Part shown: positions 15,102 through 23,725 of the stretch, in pieces
How positions within the stretch are numbered: position 1 is the first letter of the stretch
Layout: every line of letters starts with the position of its first letter
NCBI GenBank assembly: GCA_963718315.1
Contig: CAVQZC010000006.1
Location: forward strand, 331,218 to 395,217
Length of the DNA stretch: 64,000 nucleotides
Origin: CAVQZC01 sp963718315
Lineage (GTDB): Bacteria; Actinomycetota; Thermoleophilia; Gaiellales; JAICJC01
Reading direction: 5' to 3'
Made by a program: the position numbers and the translations under genes
Notes under the pieces: generated by a model
Seen by the model: only the letters and a program-made list of their open reading frames with translations
What the model was told of the DNA's origin: nothing
Databases searched by the model: none

Positions 15102-17406
15102 GTTCGACTCCTTCCGTCTCGGTCTCCTGAGGGGCTGATGCGTAGGTACCCGCGGGTTCGGGCGCGGCGACCGCCGCGCGCTGCGACTGTCGGCGCGGCC
15201 AGATGCTGGAGCGGCCGAACAGCGCGATCAGGGCCGGAGCCAGCAGCGCGCGCACCAGGAACGTCTCCAGCAGCACCCCGGCGGCCATCGCGAACGCGAT
15301 CTCGCGGAACGACCGCAACGGGATCAGGGCCAGCAGGCCGAAGCTCGCGGCCAGCGTCAAGCCGGCGATGCGGATCGCGCGAGACGCCCGCGGAGCCGCG
15401 ACTGCGACCGCCTCCGGGAGCGGCCTGACCCGGGCTTCCTGCCAGATCCGCCCCACCACGAAGATGTTGTAGTCGGAGCCAAGCGACACCAGCAGCACGG
15501 CCACCACGAACGGCACGTAGTAGGTGAGCTGGCCGTAGCCGAGGATGTCCACGAAGAGCCAGGTCGTCAGTCCCAGCGCAGCCGCGACGTTGAGCACGCT
15601 CGAGGCCAGCAGGAAGAGAGGCGCCAGCAGCGCTCGGAGGAAGACGGCCAGCAGGATGAAGTTGATCGCCAGCACGACCAGACCGACGCGGAGCATGTCC
15701 GACTCCATCGCCGAGATCGTCTGGTCAGCCAGCGCGGTGTCCCCGGCGTAGCTGAAGCGCGCTCCGTGGATGCCGGCGCGGCCCGCCAGAGCCGGTATCT
15801 GGTTCCGCAAGCGGTGAAGGTCGTCGATGCCCGCGGCGCCCAGGGGGTCATCGCGGAATACGACCACGTACCGGGCCGCGTCTCCGTTCGACGACACGAA
15901 CACACCGAGCCGTGCGACGGGCGGCTCGTCGGCAGGACCCAGGACCCCACCGACGTCGCTGGTCCTGGCGATCAGCTGCTGGAGGCGATCGAGCGCCGCC
16001 GGCTGGGTGCGGGCGATGCCGCTCCCCTGCACGAGCACCGTGGTGGGAGAGAGGATCCCCGCCGCGAACCCGCGTTCGGCGGCTGTTGCGGCCTGGTGCT
16101 CCGGGGAGCTGGCGGGAAGGTCGCTGAGCTGGCCGAATCCCAGACGCAGGTGGCCGACTGGCCACGTTGCAAGCACGAGTACCGCGCCGCACACGACGAC
16201 GACGCCCGCGGCTACCGGACGGCGGGTGATCAGCCCCGTCAGCCCGTGAGGCTCAGCGGGCGGCGCCGGCGCGACGGTACCGGCAGCAGGTTGCCTCTGC
16301 GGCCAGAAGGCTCCGCGCCCGAAGGTTGCCAGCAAGGCTGGCACGAGCGTGAGCGAGACGACGAACGCCACGCCGACCGTCAGCGCCAGCGCCGGTGCGA
16401 GATCGTGGAACAGCCCGAAGGTCGACACCAGCAGACCGAGCAGGCTGCCGGCCAGGATCACCGCGCTGGTCAGAGCGATCGGCGCGACGTGGGCGGTGGT
16501 GACCCGCACGGCCGTCCTCGGCTGATCGCCGTCGCGCATGCGGTTGCGCGTCCCCGACAGCAGGAAGACGGCGTAGTCCGTCGTCAGTCCGAGGGTGAGC
16601 GCGACCACCACCGGGTCGAGCTCCTGCGGCACCGCAAGCCCGTGAGACTGTAGGCGTTCGAGCAGCCACATGGTCATCACCAGTCCGACCGCGGCGGCTG
16701 CCAGAACCATCAACGGCGCCCCCAGCGAGCGGTAGGCGATGCCGACGATGCCGAGGATCAGCACGAGGGTGCAGATCTCGAGCAGAGCCAGGCCGTCGTC
16801 GATCAGGATCCCCTGGCGGAGCTGGCCGGGAATCACGCCGGTCTGGTGCGCCCTGTCCCCGGTCGCACTGGACAGCGACCGCGCGTACGCGGCGGCCGCC
16901 TGCGTCTGCCGCTGCTGCGTCAGGTTCGGGTCGATGTCCAGGAACGTGACCGCGGTCGTGCCGGACTCGCGCGAACCCGGGAACAGCTTCAGCGTGTTCG
17001 TGATCGGGAGGGCGAATCGCACGTCGCCGCCGGTGGTGGTGTCGGTTCGCACGGCTTGAGCCGTGACGGCTGCCAGGTCCCCGGCGGAGAGCCCGCCCGG
17101 CGAGCGAACGACGACCGCGAACTCCGCCTGGGCTGGAACATGGAACAGCTTCTCGGAGGTTGCCAGCGTGCGCAGCGCCGGGGCGCCGCTGGGCACCAGC
17201 GTCACGATCGGGCCGCTGTTCGACCCGAACTGCGAGAGATGGAGGGCCGCCGCGATCGCCAGCGCCAGCCAGGCGGCAAGGATCAGGAAGCGGAGCTTGA
17301 CCACCAACCACGAGTAGCCGCGGGCGACGCTGCCCGTCGTCGCGCGAAAACGGGCACGCGCGGTCTGCTTTGGGTCTTCCCCTGAGGCGGGCTCCGGTGT
17401 CTCCAT
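15091..17406 (-). CDS. MMPL/RND-superfamily transporter
   Basis: A 771-residue protein with the standard MMPL plan. There is one N-terminal span (FLILAAWLALAIAAALHL), a large extracytoplasmic domain, five spans including LMVLAAAAVGLVMTMWLLERL and the conserved LGLTTDYAVFLLSGTRNRM motif, then the pattern repeats with LLVSLGSDYNIFVVGRIWQEAR. These Asp-Tyr motifs are the proton-relay region. Family members export lipids or siderophores in mycobacteria; cargo here is unknown. ATG 17406 is preferred over 17439 because a stress-type promoter ends 9 nt before it. Confidence 0.93.
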   Translation of the reverse strand: METPEPASGEDPKQTARARFRATTGSVARGYSWLVVKLRFLILAAWLALAIAAALHLSQFGSNSGPIVTLVPSGAPALRTLATSEKLFHVPAQAEFAVVVRSPGGLSAGDLAAVTAQAVRTDTTTGGDVRFALPITNTLKLFPGSRESGTTAVTFLDIDPNLTQQRQTQAAAAYARSLSSATGDRAHQTGVIPGQLRQGILIDDGLALLEICTLVLILGIVGIAYRSLGAPLMVLAAAAVGLVMTMWLLERLQSHGLAVPQELDPVVVALTLGLTTDYAVFLLSGTRNRMRDGDQPRTAVRVTTAHVAPIALTSAVILAGSLLGLLVSTFGLFHDLAPALALTVGVAFVVSLTLVPALLATFGRGAFWPQRQPAAGTVAPAPPAEPHGLTGLITRRPVAAGVVVVCGAVLVLATWPVGHLRLGFGQLSDLPASSPEHQAATAAERGFAAGILSPTTVLVQGSGIARTQPAALDRLQQLIARTSDVGGVLGPADEPPVARLGVFVSSNGDAARYVVVFRDDPLGAAGIDDLHRLRNQIPALAGRAGIHGARFSYAGDTALADQTISAMESDMLRVGLVVLAINFILLAVFLRALLAPLFLLASSVLNVAAALGLTTWLFVDILGYGQLTYYVPFVVAVLLVSLGSDYNIFVVGRIWQEARVRPLPEAVAVAAPRASRAIRIAGLTLAASFGLLALIPLRSFREIAFAMAAGVLLETFLVRALLAPALIALFGRSSIWPRRQSQRAAVAAPEPAGTYASAPQETETEGVEHAL

Positions 17407-17415
17407 GGCTCGGTG

Positions 17416-17441
17416 ATGCCCCGGCACCCCAGCGGGCAAAC
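17416..17441 (-). promoter_or_regulatory. Sigma-B/F-type promoter GTTT-N16-GGGCAT for the MMPL operon
   Basis: On the minus strand GTTT (17441-17438), 16-nt spacer, GGGCAT (17421-17416), then 9 nt to ATG 17406. This decides between the two possible MMPL starts. Confidence 0.6.
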
Positions 17442-17470
17442 CCTGGGAGTGTTAGGCCAGTTCTAAAGGC

Positions 17471-18517
17471 TCAGGTCGACTCGCTCTCGCGGAGCAGGCG
17501 CAGCACTGCGGTCTCCTCGGGAGCCAGGCCGGCGCGGCGACGGGGCGGGTGGTCGAGGACGTCGAACAGCGTCCCGTGGATGTGGGCCTCCATCACGTCG
17601 GGATGGATGTAGCAGCGGCGACACACGGCGGGCGTGTTGCCCAGCTCGGCGGCGACCGCCTTGACAGCCTCCGCCTGCTGCTTGCGCGCCTGCGTCTTCG
17701 ACTGCGGACGGCCCAGCTCGTCGAGCGCCCACGCGGCCAGCACCGTCCCCGTCCAGGTGCGGAAATCCTTGGCGGTGAAGTCGTCGCCGGCGATCTCCTG
17801 CAGGTAGGAGTTGACGTCCTCGGAGTCGATCGGCTCGGGGTCGCCGTCGGCGTTCACGAACTGGAACAGATGCCGACCGGGAAGCGCCTGGCAGCGCGTG
17901 ATGATGCGTGCGACGCGGGGGTCGTCGTAGGACAGCTCGTGTTGCTTGCCGCCCTTACCTCGGAAGTGGAGGTCGACCCGCGAGCCGTGCACATCCACGT
18001 GGCGGTCGCGAAGCGTCGTCAGGCCGTACGACCCGTTCGTGCGCGCGTAGTCGTCGTTTCCCACCCGGATCGAGGTTCCGTCGAGGAGCTGCACCACCGT
18101 TGCCAGCACTCGCTCGCGTGTCAGCGAGTGTCGTCCCATGTCGCGTCGAACCTGGCGCCGAATCCCGGGCAACGCCGCGCCAAACGCGATCATCCGGTGG
18201 TACTTGGTCTCGTCCCGCACCTCCTGCCAGCGCGGGTGGTAGCGGTACTGCTTGCGGCCTCGCGCGTCGCGGCCGGTTGCCTGGAGGTGCCCGTTCGGCA
18301 AACGGCAGATCCACACGTCCGTCCAGGCGGGCGGGATGGTGAGGGAGCGGATTCGGTCCAGGTCGCGGCGGCTTCGGACTGCCTTGCCGCCGGGACGCAC
18401 GTACCAGAACCCGCTCCCCCTCCTCCGCCGCCGGATGCCTGGGTCTGCGCTCGAGACGTACCGCAGGCCGGCCGCGCGAGCCGACGCCTGGGGGTCATCG
18501 CCGCAGGAGGCATCCAT
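17471..18517 (-). CDS. DNA topoisomerase IB (poxvirus-type)
   Basis: A 348-residue protein, the usual size for bacterial TopIB. The N-terminal lobe holds GLRYVSSADPGIRRRRRGSG and PPAWTDVWICRLPNGHLQATGRDARGRKQYRYH. The catalytic lobe carries the Arg/Lys residues (RVGNDDYARTNGSYGLTTLR; HFRGKGGKQHEL; KDFRTWTGT) and the nucleophile Tyr in CRRCYIHPDV near residue 308. It relaxes supercoils through a 3'-phosphotyrosine intermediate without ATP. It starts 14 bp after the DUF892 gene and is likely in the same transcript. Confidence 0.94.
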   Translation of the reverse strand: MDASCGDDPQASARAAGLRYVSSADPGIRRRRRGSGFWYVRPGGKAVRSRRDLDRIRSLTIPPAWTDVWICRLPNGHLQATGRDARGRKQYRYHPRWQEVRDETKYHRMIAFGAALPGIRRQVRRDMGRHSLTRERVLATVVQLLDGTSIRVGNDDYARTNGSYGLTTLRDRHVDVHGSRVDLHFRGKGGKQHELSYDDPRVARIITRCQALPGRHLFQFVNADGDPEPIDSEDVNSYLQEIAGDDFTAKDFRTWTGTVLAAWALDELGRPQSKTQARKQQAEAVKAVAAELGNTPAVCRRCYIHPDVMEAHIHGTLFDVLDHPPRRRAGLAPEETAVLRLLRESEST

Positions 18518-18531
18518 CGGAGGCCCAGGCC

Positions 18532-19035
18532 CTAGTGCGAGGCGGCCTTGTTGATGCCGCCGGACATGAGGCCGCCGGTCGCGATCGAGGTGAGCTTCTG
18601 GTCGGCAGCCGACTCCTCATCGAGCGTATCGCTGAGGAGATCCGCGGCGTCGCTGAAGTCCAGCTCCCTGGCCAGGGCGCGCGCCGTCCCGTAGGCGGCC
18701 ATCTCGTAGTGCTCCACCCGCTGGGCGGCGGCGATCAGCGCGACATCCTTGGCGACCGGATCGCCGTCGGCCTCGATGATCTCCTCGCCCTCGCTGACGA
18801 GGCCCTTCATCGCCTCGCACGTCTCGGTCGGGATCGAGCCGACCATCTGCTCGATCTCCTGCAGCCGCTTGACGTGGCCGCGGGTCTCCTGCAGATGCTC
18901 CTCGAACGCCTCGCGCAGCTCCGGCGTCGAAGCGGCCTGTGCCATCTTCGGCAACGCATCCGTCAGCTGCTGCTCGGCGCTCTTCAGGTCGCCGAGCTGA
19001 TCGACGAAGACGTCGTTGAGTGTGGTCAGTTGCAT
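18532..19035 (-). CDS. DUF892 ferritin-like stress protein (YciE/YciF family)
   Basis: A 167-residue four-helix protein: FVDQLGDLKSAEQQLTDALPK, FEEHLQETRGHVKRLQEIEQM, and VEHYEMAAYGTARALA with the Glu/His residues (E..EH, ExxH) that form the di-iron-type site. AAGGAG lies 7 nt before ATG 19035. YciE/F proteins are induced by stationary phase or osmotic stress and are sigma-S/sigma-B-regulated elsewhere. A GGGTAT box at 19089-19084 lies upstream but its -35 (ATTA) is poor. It probably leads an operon with topoisomerase IB. Confidence 0.92.
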   Translation of the reverse strand: MQLTTLNDVFVDQLGDLKSAEQQLTDALPKMAQAASTPELREAFEEHLQETRGHVKRLQEIEQMVGSIPTETCEAMKGLVSEGEEIIEADGDPVAKDVALIAAAQRVEHYEMAAYGTARALARELDFSDAADLLSDTLDEESAADQKLTSIATGGLMSGGINKAASH

Positions 19036-19123
19036 GCTGCTCCTTCGTGGGGTTCTCCCGGAGGTTTCCGGACGGACGTGTGGATACCCCTGCGACGGGG
19101 AGCTCTAATCGCGCCGCACGGGC

Positions 19124-19148
19124 GTTTGATCAGGCACGCCGGGGGTAG
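19124..19148 (+). promoter_or_regulatory. Sigma-B/F-type promoter GTTT-N15-GGGTAG for the UdgX gene
   Basis: GTTT 19124-19127, 15-nt spacer, GGGTAG 19143-19148, then 9 nt to GTG 19158; near-leaderless arrangement. Confidence 0.6.
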
Positions 19149-19157
19149 CGCGCGGGC

Positions 19158-19791
19158 GTGCCGAAGCGGGCTGCATCCGGTGCCGGATCGTTCGTCCCGG
19201 ACACGCGTGACCTACGCCGGCTGCGGGCCGCCGCTCGCTCGTGCCGGGGCTGTGATCTGTGGCGTGACTCCACGCAGACGGTGTTCGGCGAGGGCACCCG
19301 CAGCGCCTCGATCCTGGCGGTCGGCGAGCAGCCGGGCGACCATGAGGACCAGCAGGGGCATCCGTTCGTCGGATCCGGCCGGCCGGATACTCCATCAGGC
19401 GCTCTGGACGCGGCCGAGATCGATGTTGAGGATGTGTATCTGACCAACATCGTCAAGCACTTCCGGTGGACGCCGAAGGGCAAGCGACGGATCCACAAGA
19501 CCCCGTCACGATGGCAGGTGGTTGCCTGCGAGCCGTGGTTTGCGGCCGAGCTCCGGGCGGTCGATCCCGACCGTGGTCGTGGTGCTGGGATCGGTCGCCG
19601 CAGTCGAGCTGTTCGGCTCCGGTTTCAGCGTCACCCGTCACCGCGGCCAGGTGCTCGAGGGGCCCGGAGGTGTGCCGTCGGTGGTGACTGTTCACCCATC
19701 CTCGGTGCTGCGCGGGCCTGCCGACGAGCGTCGCCGGCGACTGGCGGATCTGGCTGCCGATCTGCGGGTCGCTCAGGCAGTCGCCGGCTGA
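19158..19791 (+). pseudogene. UdgX-type uracil-DNA glycosylase, three frameshifts
   Basis: The UdgX hallmarks are present: CRGCDLW with its iron-sulfur Cys, GEQPGDHEDQQGHPFVG, and the R-loop GKRRIHKTPSR, whose His bonds covalently to uracil-site DNA in UdgX. The frame is lost at three places. Near 19371 and 19400 a compensating pair hides DPAGRILHQAL in another frame. Near 19566 an extra C in a CCC run precedes PTVVVVLGSVAAVELFG, which continues to TGA 19789-19791 with the HPSSVLRG motif. No in-frame stop occurs in the reconstructed protein, so a sequence error is likely. GTG start 9 nt after the promoter. Confidence 0.8.
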
Positions 19792-19799
19792 CGCATGAC

Positions 19800-19825
19800 G
19801 TTTACCGGCGTTCCAACGCGGGCAG
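19800..19825 (+). promoter_or_regulatory. Sigma-B/F-type promoter GTTT-N16-GGGCAG for the holin-X/DUF3618/PfpI operon
   Basis: GTTT 19800-19803, 16-nt spacer, GGGCAG 19820-19825, 10 nt before ATG 19836. There is no ribosome-binding site between promoter and start. Confidence 0.55.
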
Positions 19826-19835
19826 TCTGGCGGCG

Positions 19836-20276
19836 ATGGAGACCACCACGCCACACAGCGGTTCAAACGGCCAAGGCGTGCCCGGCCGGGAGTCGGTCGG
19901 TGCACTGATCGCAGACACGATCCAGGACGCGTCCGCGCTTGGCCGCAGCGAGGCGGAGTTCGTCAAGGCCGAGATCGCCGACGGCGCCCGACGGGCAGCC
20001 ATCGGCAGCGGACTTCTCGGGAGCCGCGGCCCTGGCCGGGCTGGTGACGATCGGGTTGCTCGCCACGGCGGCGACCCTGGGGCTGGCGACGGCGATGCCC
20101 GCGTGGCTGGCGTCGCTCATCGTGGCGGTCGTGTGCGCTCTCGTCGGCGGAGTGCTCGCCTGGTCGGCGTGCGTTCGTTGCGCAGCGCGTCGGACGAGAT
20201 CACGACCACGCTGGTAGAACGAATCAGAGAGGACGTGCAGTGGCTGAAGCACCGGATGAAGCCCGAGTCCGAGTAG
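19836..20276 (+). pseudogene. Actinobacterial holin-X (DUF1469) membrane protein, two compensating frameshifts
   Basis: The start (ATG 19836, SVGALIADTIQDASALGRSE, FVKAEIADGARRAA) and the end (RSASDEITTTLVERIREDVQ, WLKHRMKPESE) share a frame, but the two-span membrane core (AALAGLVTIGLLATAATLGL, SLIVAVVCALVGGVLAWS) lies in another. An extra G in the GGG run near 20020 and a missing base near 20167 restore a normal family protein of about 146 residues. DUF1469 proteins are small membrane proteins often paired with DUF3618, as here (the next gene overlaps by 37 bp). They are named after phage holins, but the cellular role is unknown. Confidence 0.75.
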
Positions 20277-20650
20277 ACGCGTCACGCGACCGCCTGGGCC
20301 GAGACGTGGAGGAGCTGCGTGAGCGGCTGGCGCCGAAAGCGCTCCTCCGCGAGCTGACCCCCGGCCGGCCGCGGTCGAATGGACACGCCAGGCTGAGCGG
20401 CGACCAGGCGTCCGGGGTCATCGGCGCTGTGGCGGCGACGAGCGTGATGGCCGTGGCGCGCACCGGTCTGCGCCCCCTCTGGGCGGGGGCGATGCACGCG
20501 CGTCGCTCGAAGAAGGAGGGCGTGCCGGTTCGAGCCGTGCACGTTGCGATGTACATCGCTGTGGCCGCAGTGGCCACCGCAACAGAGGTCACCGCCTACC
20601 GGGTGGTCGACCGGTGGGTGGCAAACCGAACCCGAGGGAGACGACGATGA
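20240..20650 (+). CDS. DUF3618-like membrane protein
   Basis: A 136-residue protein, GTG 20240. The N-terminal segment VRVDASRDRLGRDVEELRER is the charged helix typical of DUF3618 (usually ...IEATRERLGETVDAL...). The rest has a weak hydrophobic span (GVIGAVAATSVMAVARTGL) and a clearer one (VHVAMYIAVAAVATATEVTA), ending in a basic tail. It overlaps the holin-X gene upstream by 37 bp and the PfpI gene downstream by 4 bp (ATGA), so all three are translationally coupled. Confidence 0.75.
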   Translation: MAEAPDEARVRVDASRDRLGRDVEELRERLAPKALLRELTPGRPRSNGHARLSGDQASGVIGAVAATSVMAVARTGLRPLWAGAMHARRSKKEGVPVRAVHVAMYIAVAAVATATEVTAYRVVDRWVANRTRGRRR

Positions 20651-21192
20651 ACCTCCAGGGACAACGCGTAGCAGTGCTGGCGACGGACGGCGTGGAGCAG
20701 GTCGAGCTGACCAGGCCCACGAAGGCGCTCCGCGAGGCGGGGGCGCAGGTGGACGTTGTGTCACCGAAGGCCGGGTCGATCCAGAGCTTCGAACATCACG
20801 ACCCGAGCGATCCGATCGAGGTCGACCGTTCGCTCTCACAGGCAAACGCCGCCGATTACGATGCGCTCGTGCTTCCGGGCGGCGTGATCAACCCCGACGC
20901 ATTGCGGATTGACGATCAGGCGGTGGACTTCGTGCGCTCGTTCGTCGAGGCGGGCAAGCCGATCGCCGCGATCTGCCACGGGCCGTGGACGCTGATCGAG
21001 GCGGGAGCGGTGAACGGGCGGCGGATGACGTCATGGCCGAGCCTGCACACCGACCTGGCGAATGCCGGCGCCGAGTGGGTTGACGAGGAGGTCGTCGTCG
21101 ACGGCAACCTGGTCACCAGCCGCAAGCCTGATGACATTCCAGCCTTCAACAAGGCTGCGATGGAGCTGTTCGCATCCACGGTGGCGCCCTGA
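20647..21192 (+). CDS. DJ-1/PfpI-family protein (protease/deglycase-like)
   Basis: A 181-residue protein from ATG 20647 with GGGAGACG upstream. The nucleophile Cys lies in IAAICHGPWTLIEAG near residue 105, preceded by DALVLPGGVINPDALR and the N-terminal VAVLATDGVEQVELT with the family acid. This matches PfpI/YhbO/general stress protein 18, which are induced by oxidative and heat stress and proposed to act as protease, chaperone or deglycase. It is the last gene of the holin-X operon and overlaps the next start by 4 bp. Confidence 0.9.
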   Translation: MNLQGQRVAVLATDGVEQVELTRPTKALREAGAQVDVVSPKAGSIQSFEHHDPSDPIEVDRSLSQANAADYDALVLPGGVINPDALRIDDQAVDFVRSFVEAGKPIAAICHGPWTLIEAGAVNGRRMTSWPSLHTDLANAGAEWVDEEVVVDGNLVTSRKPDDIPAFNKAAMELFASTVAP

Positions 21193-21941
21193 CCGAGACA
21201 CCTCGCGTCGGCTGCAGCGGCTGGTCATACGCAGACTGGCGCGAACCCGTCTACGGCGGCCGGCCGCCCGGCCGGTGGCTGGAGCTGTACGCACAGCGCT
21301 TCAACACGGTCGAGGTCAACTCGACGTTCTACCGGCTGCCGACGCTCAACGCGGTCCGCGGCTGGAGGGACGCGACGCCGCCCGGGTTCGTCTTCGCAGT
21401 CAAGGCCAGCCGCTACATGACCCACATCAAGCGGCTGGCCGGGCTGCCCGATCGGGTAGCCCGGTTCAGCGAGGTGCTGCAGCCGCTGGCCGAGGCCGAG
21501 AAGCTCGGCCCGGTCCTGTGGCAGCTCCCGAGCAGCTTCCACCGGGACGACGTCAGGCTGGGCGAAGCGCTCGAGCACCTGCCCGATGGGTTGCACTGCT
21601 TCGAGTTCCGCCACCAGTCCTGGTACTGCCCGCAGGTGCTGGAGCTCCTGCGCGAGCGTCAGGTCGGTCTGGTTGTGCCGATCCACCCGCAGTGGCCGCG
21701 CGACGAGCGTTCGCGGATCACGGACTGGACGTATGTCAGGTTCCACTACGGCCTGCGGGGACGAGGCGGCAACTTCTCCGACGCCGAGCTGGACGGTTGG
21801 TCTGGCTGGGTGGGTGAGCGTGCCAGCAGGGGCCAGGTCTACGCCTACTTCAACAACGACTGGAACGCGTTCGCGGTCCGCAATGCGGAGGCGTTGATGA
21901 AGCGGCTCGGCGTCGCCCGCCCGGCTGTGCCTGCCTGGTAG
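21189..21941 (+). CDS. DUF72 family protein (YecE-like TIM barrel)
   Basis: A 250-residue protein with the family signature: VGCSGWSYADWREPVY, FNTVEVNSTFYRLP, FVFAVKASRYMTHIKRL, CFEFRHQSWYCPQV, and VYAYFNNDWNAFAVRNAEAL. The frame has no ATG, GTG or TTG before the first motif. CTG at 21189, overlapping the PfpI stop as CTGA, is the only sensible start and would give a coupled 4-bp overlap. YecE proteins bind a metal-like site in a TIM barrel; the reaction is unknown. Confidence 0.85.
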   Translation: MTETPRVGCSGWSYADWREPVYGGRPPGRWLELYAQRFNTVEVNSTFYRLPTLNAVRGWRDATPPGFVFAVKASRYMTHIKRLAGLPDRVARFSEVLQPLAEAEKLGPVLWQLPSSFHRDDVRLGEALEHLPDGLHCFEFRHQSWYCPQVLELLRERQVGLVVPIHPQWPRDERSRITDWTYVRFHYGLRGRGGNFSDAELDGWSGWVGERASRGQVYAYFNNDWNAFAVRNAEALMKRLGVARPAVPAW

Positions 21942-21953
21942 GCTGCCGACCCT

Positions 21954-23099
21954 GTGGCTGGAGGCCCGGAGAGGAACACTGCCGTCAGGATGCCGCCGGG
22001 CACGCGGCTGCTCGCCACCACAGGCTTCGGCGCCCGGCTACGAGAGCGGCGGGCGCGGATTGTCGCTGTGGTGTGCGTGCTCGTCATCCAGGTCGCCATT
22101 GCGCTGCCGTTCCTGTTCGTGTCACCCACCGACGTCCGCGGGGTTCCCGGCCCCCTGCTGATCGTCGTGTGCCTGGCTGCGGCATTCCTGCTCGGCCCGT
22201 ACCTCGGCGTTGCCCTGACCGTGGTCGGCGTTCTGCTTGCCGTTCTGGTCGTTGGAGAGAATCCGGTATCGGAGCCGCTGGTGTGGATCCCGGTGGCGCT
22301 CGTGGCAGGCATCGTGGGTGACAGGGTGCGCCGTGGGGACGACCTTCGGCGGCAGGTGCTGGACGAGCTTCGCGCGGGCCTGGTGGCTCTGTCCGATTCG
22401 CCCGACGTCGGGTCGTTGCGGGTGATCTCGCGGTATGTACCCGCGGAGACGGCGCAGGTGCTTGCGGGAGACTTCTACGGCGTGATGCCGACGCCCGACG
22501 GCGGCGTTGCGATCATGGTCGGCGACGTCGCCGGGCACGGCCCACCGGCGGCCGCGATCGCAACCCACCTCCGCGCAGCCTGGCGAGGTATGGCAGGTGC
22601 GGGCGTTCCGCCGGAGGGCATCATGGACATGCTCAACGACCGGCTGATCGCCGAACAGCGCAGGCCGGGCGTGTCCGTCCGCTTCGCGACCGTGTGCCTG
22701 GCGACCATCGCGCCCGACAACGCCACGGCGTCGCTGGTGCTGGCCGGCCATCCGCCTCCGGTTCTGGCAGCCGTGGACACTGCGTGGGAATGCCCGCTCG
22801 ACTCCCAGCCGGCGATCGGCCTGCACGAGTCGTACGAGTGGCGCACCCAGCGGATCGAGCTGCCGTCGGCCCGCTGGACGATGATCATGTACACAGACGG
22901 GCTCGTCGAGGGGCAGACGGCCACCGGGGAGCGTCCGTTCGGACTGGCTCGTCTGCTGCCCACGATTGCGGCGCGCGGCCCGGCGTTCGGAGACGACGAC
23001 CTCGACGCGCTGTTGTCCATGGTCGAACTGGCCAACGGCGGACCGCTGCCCGACGACGTTGTGGTCGTCGCGGTCTCGGGCCAATCGGCGCCGGCCTGA
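21954..23099 (+). CDS. PP2C/SpoIIE-type serine phosphatase with N-terminal membrane domain
   Basis: A 381-residue protein from GTG 21954 (ATG 21990 also possible). Residues 40-120 hold three to four hydrophobic spans (VVCVLVIQVAIALPFLF, LLIVVCLAAAFLLGPYLGV and following). The C-terminal SpoIIE domain has its metal-binding motifs: LAGDFYGVMPTPDGGVAIMV ending GDVAGHGPPAA near residue 185, LAGHPPPVL, IMYTDGLVEGQ, and DDVVVVAV near the end. Such phosphatases dephosphorylate STAS anti-anti-sigma proteins (RsbU role), and a STAS protein is encoded at 25921. A membrane-sensing input is likely. Confidence 0.88.
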   Translation: MAGGPERNTAVRMPPGTRLLATTGFGARLRERRARIVAVVCVLVIQVAIALPFLFVSPTDVRGVPGPLLIVVCLAAAFLLGPYLGVALTVVGVLLAVLVVGENPVSEPLVWIPVALVAGIVGDRVRRGDDLRRQVLDELRAGLVALSDSPDVGSLRVISRYVPAETAQVLAGDFYGVMPTPDGGVAIMVGDVAGHGPPAAAIATHLRAAWRGMAGAGVPPEGIMDMLNDRLIAEQRRPGVSVRFATVCLATIAPDNATASLVLAGHPPPVLAAVDTAWECPLDSQPAIGLHESYEWRTQRIELPSARWTMIMYTDGLVEGQTATGERPFGLARLLPTIAARGPAFGDDDLDALLSMVELANGGPLPDDVVVVAVSGQSAPA

Positions 23100-23134
23100 A
23101 GCGGCCTGCCCAGGCCGGCGCCGGGTTGCCTTCG

Positions 23135-23611
23135 CTACGGCTCGACGTCGAGGCGGCCCGACGGGGGCACGATGCCGCGGTGTTCCTCGGGCCCCATCCG
23201 GTTACTGAGCGACCAGTTGACGACCGCCAGTCCGGCAATCAGAGCCGCGCAGACGATCGCATTGATCATGAGCCTGGTCGCCCCGGAGTAGCCGAGCACC
23301 CACGGTGAGACCAGGAGCCATGCAGCGACGACCAGCCAGACCCAGGTCCAGCGACGATGCGCACGGGTCTGGGCAAGCTGGGTCGAAGCGCTCGACCGCA
23401 GGGCGGCCAGCAGGCCGGTGATGACCATGACGCTGCCGACGGCCATGAAGTTGACCAGCTCTCGTCCGCTCCGGGAATGGGGGAGAAGCGCCACCGGTGA
23501 GACGAAGAGCCAGATGCCGACGACGATCTGAAGCAATCCGATCGCGGCAGCGTCGAGTCGCCTCGGGTGCAAACGGGGACCTGCAGATGGTGAGATTCGT
23601 GATTGTTCCAT
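23135..23611 (-). CDS. SPW-repeat membrane protein
   Basis: A 158-residue protein from ATG 23611 with four hydrophobic spans in two repeats, each containing the W.(F/L)VSP core (IWLFVSPVALL and AWLLVSPWVLGYS). The second is the classic SPW motif. The stress-type promoter at 23622-23647 ends 10 nt upstream. Function of SPW proteins is unknown; they occur widely in Actinobacteria and some archaea. It is convergent with the phosphatase gene. Confidence 0.88.
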   Translation of the reverse strand: MEQSRISPSAGPRLHPRRLDAAAIGLLQIVVGIWLFVSPVALLPHSRSGRELVNFMAVGSVMVITGLLAALRSSASTQLAQTRAHRRWTWVWLVVAAWLLVSPWVLGYSGATRLMINAIVCAALIAGLAVVNWSLSNRMGPEEHRGIVPPSGRLDVEP

Positions 23612-23621
23612 GACCGTTTGT

Positions 23622-23647
23622 GTGCCCAGTAGTGCAGCGGTCCAAAC
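23622..23647 (-). promoter_or_regulatory. Sigma-B/F-type promoter GTTT-N16-GGGCAC for the SPW gene
   Basis: Minus strand GTTT (23647-23644), 16-nt spacer, GGGCAC (23627-23622), 10 nt before ATG 23611. It lies back to back with the promoter at 23691. Confidence 0.55.
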
Positions 23648-23690
23648 ACCTTTCCCGGGAAGCTGATCAGTGGCTGAGGTGGGGACGGCG

Positions 23691-23716
23691 GTTTGCCTGC
23701 GCATGCCCTCGGGTAG
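23691..23716 (+). promoter_or_regulatory. Sigma-B/F-type promoter GTTT-N16-GGGTAG for the 23726 peptide gene
   Basis: GTTT 23691-23694, 16-nt spacer, GGGTAG 23711-23716, 9 nt before ATG 23726. Confidence 0.65.
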
Positions 23717-23725
23717 GCCATCGGG

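Noticed and set aside
17457..17466. CCAGTTCTAA near the end of the topoisomerase gene as a third repeat copy
   Set aside because: Only 10 bp match the repeat end, with no interior or second end; probably chance.
19836..20276. Holin-X as evidence of prophage
   Set aside because: DUF1469 proteins are common chromosomal membrane proteins, and there are no phage structural, lysis or integrase genes nearby.
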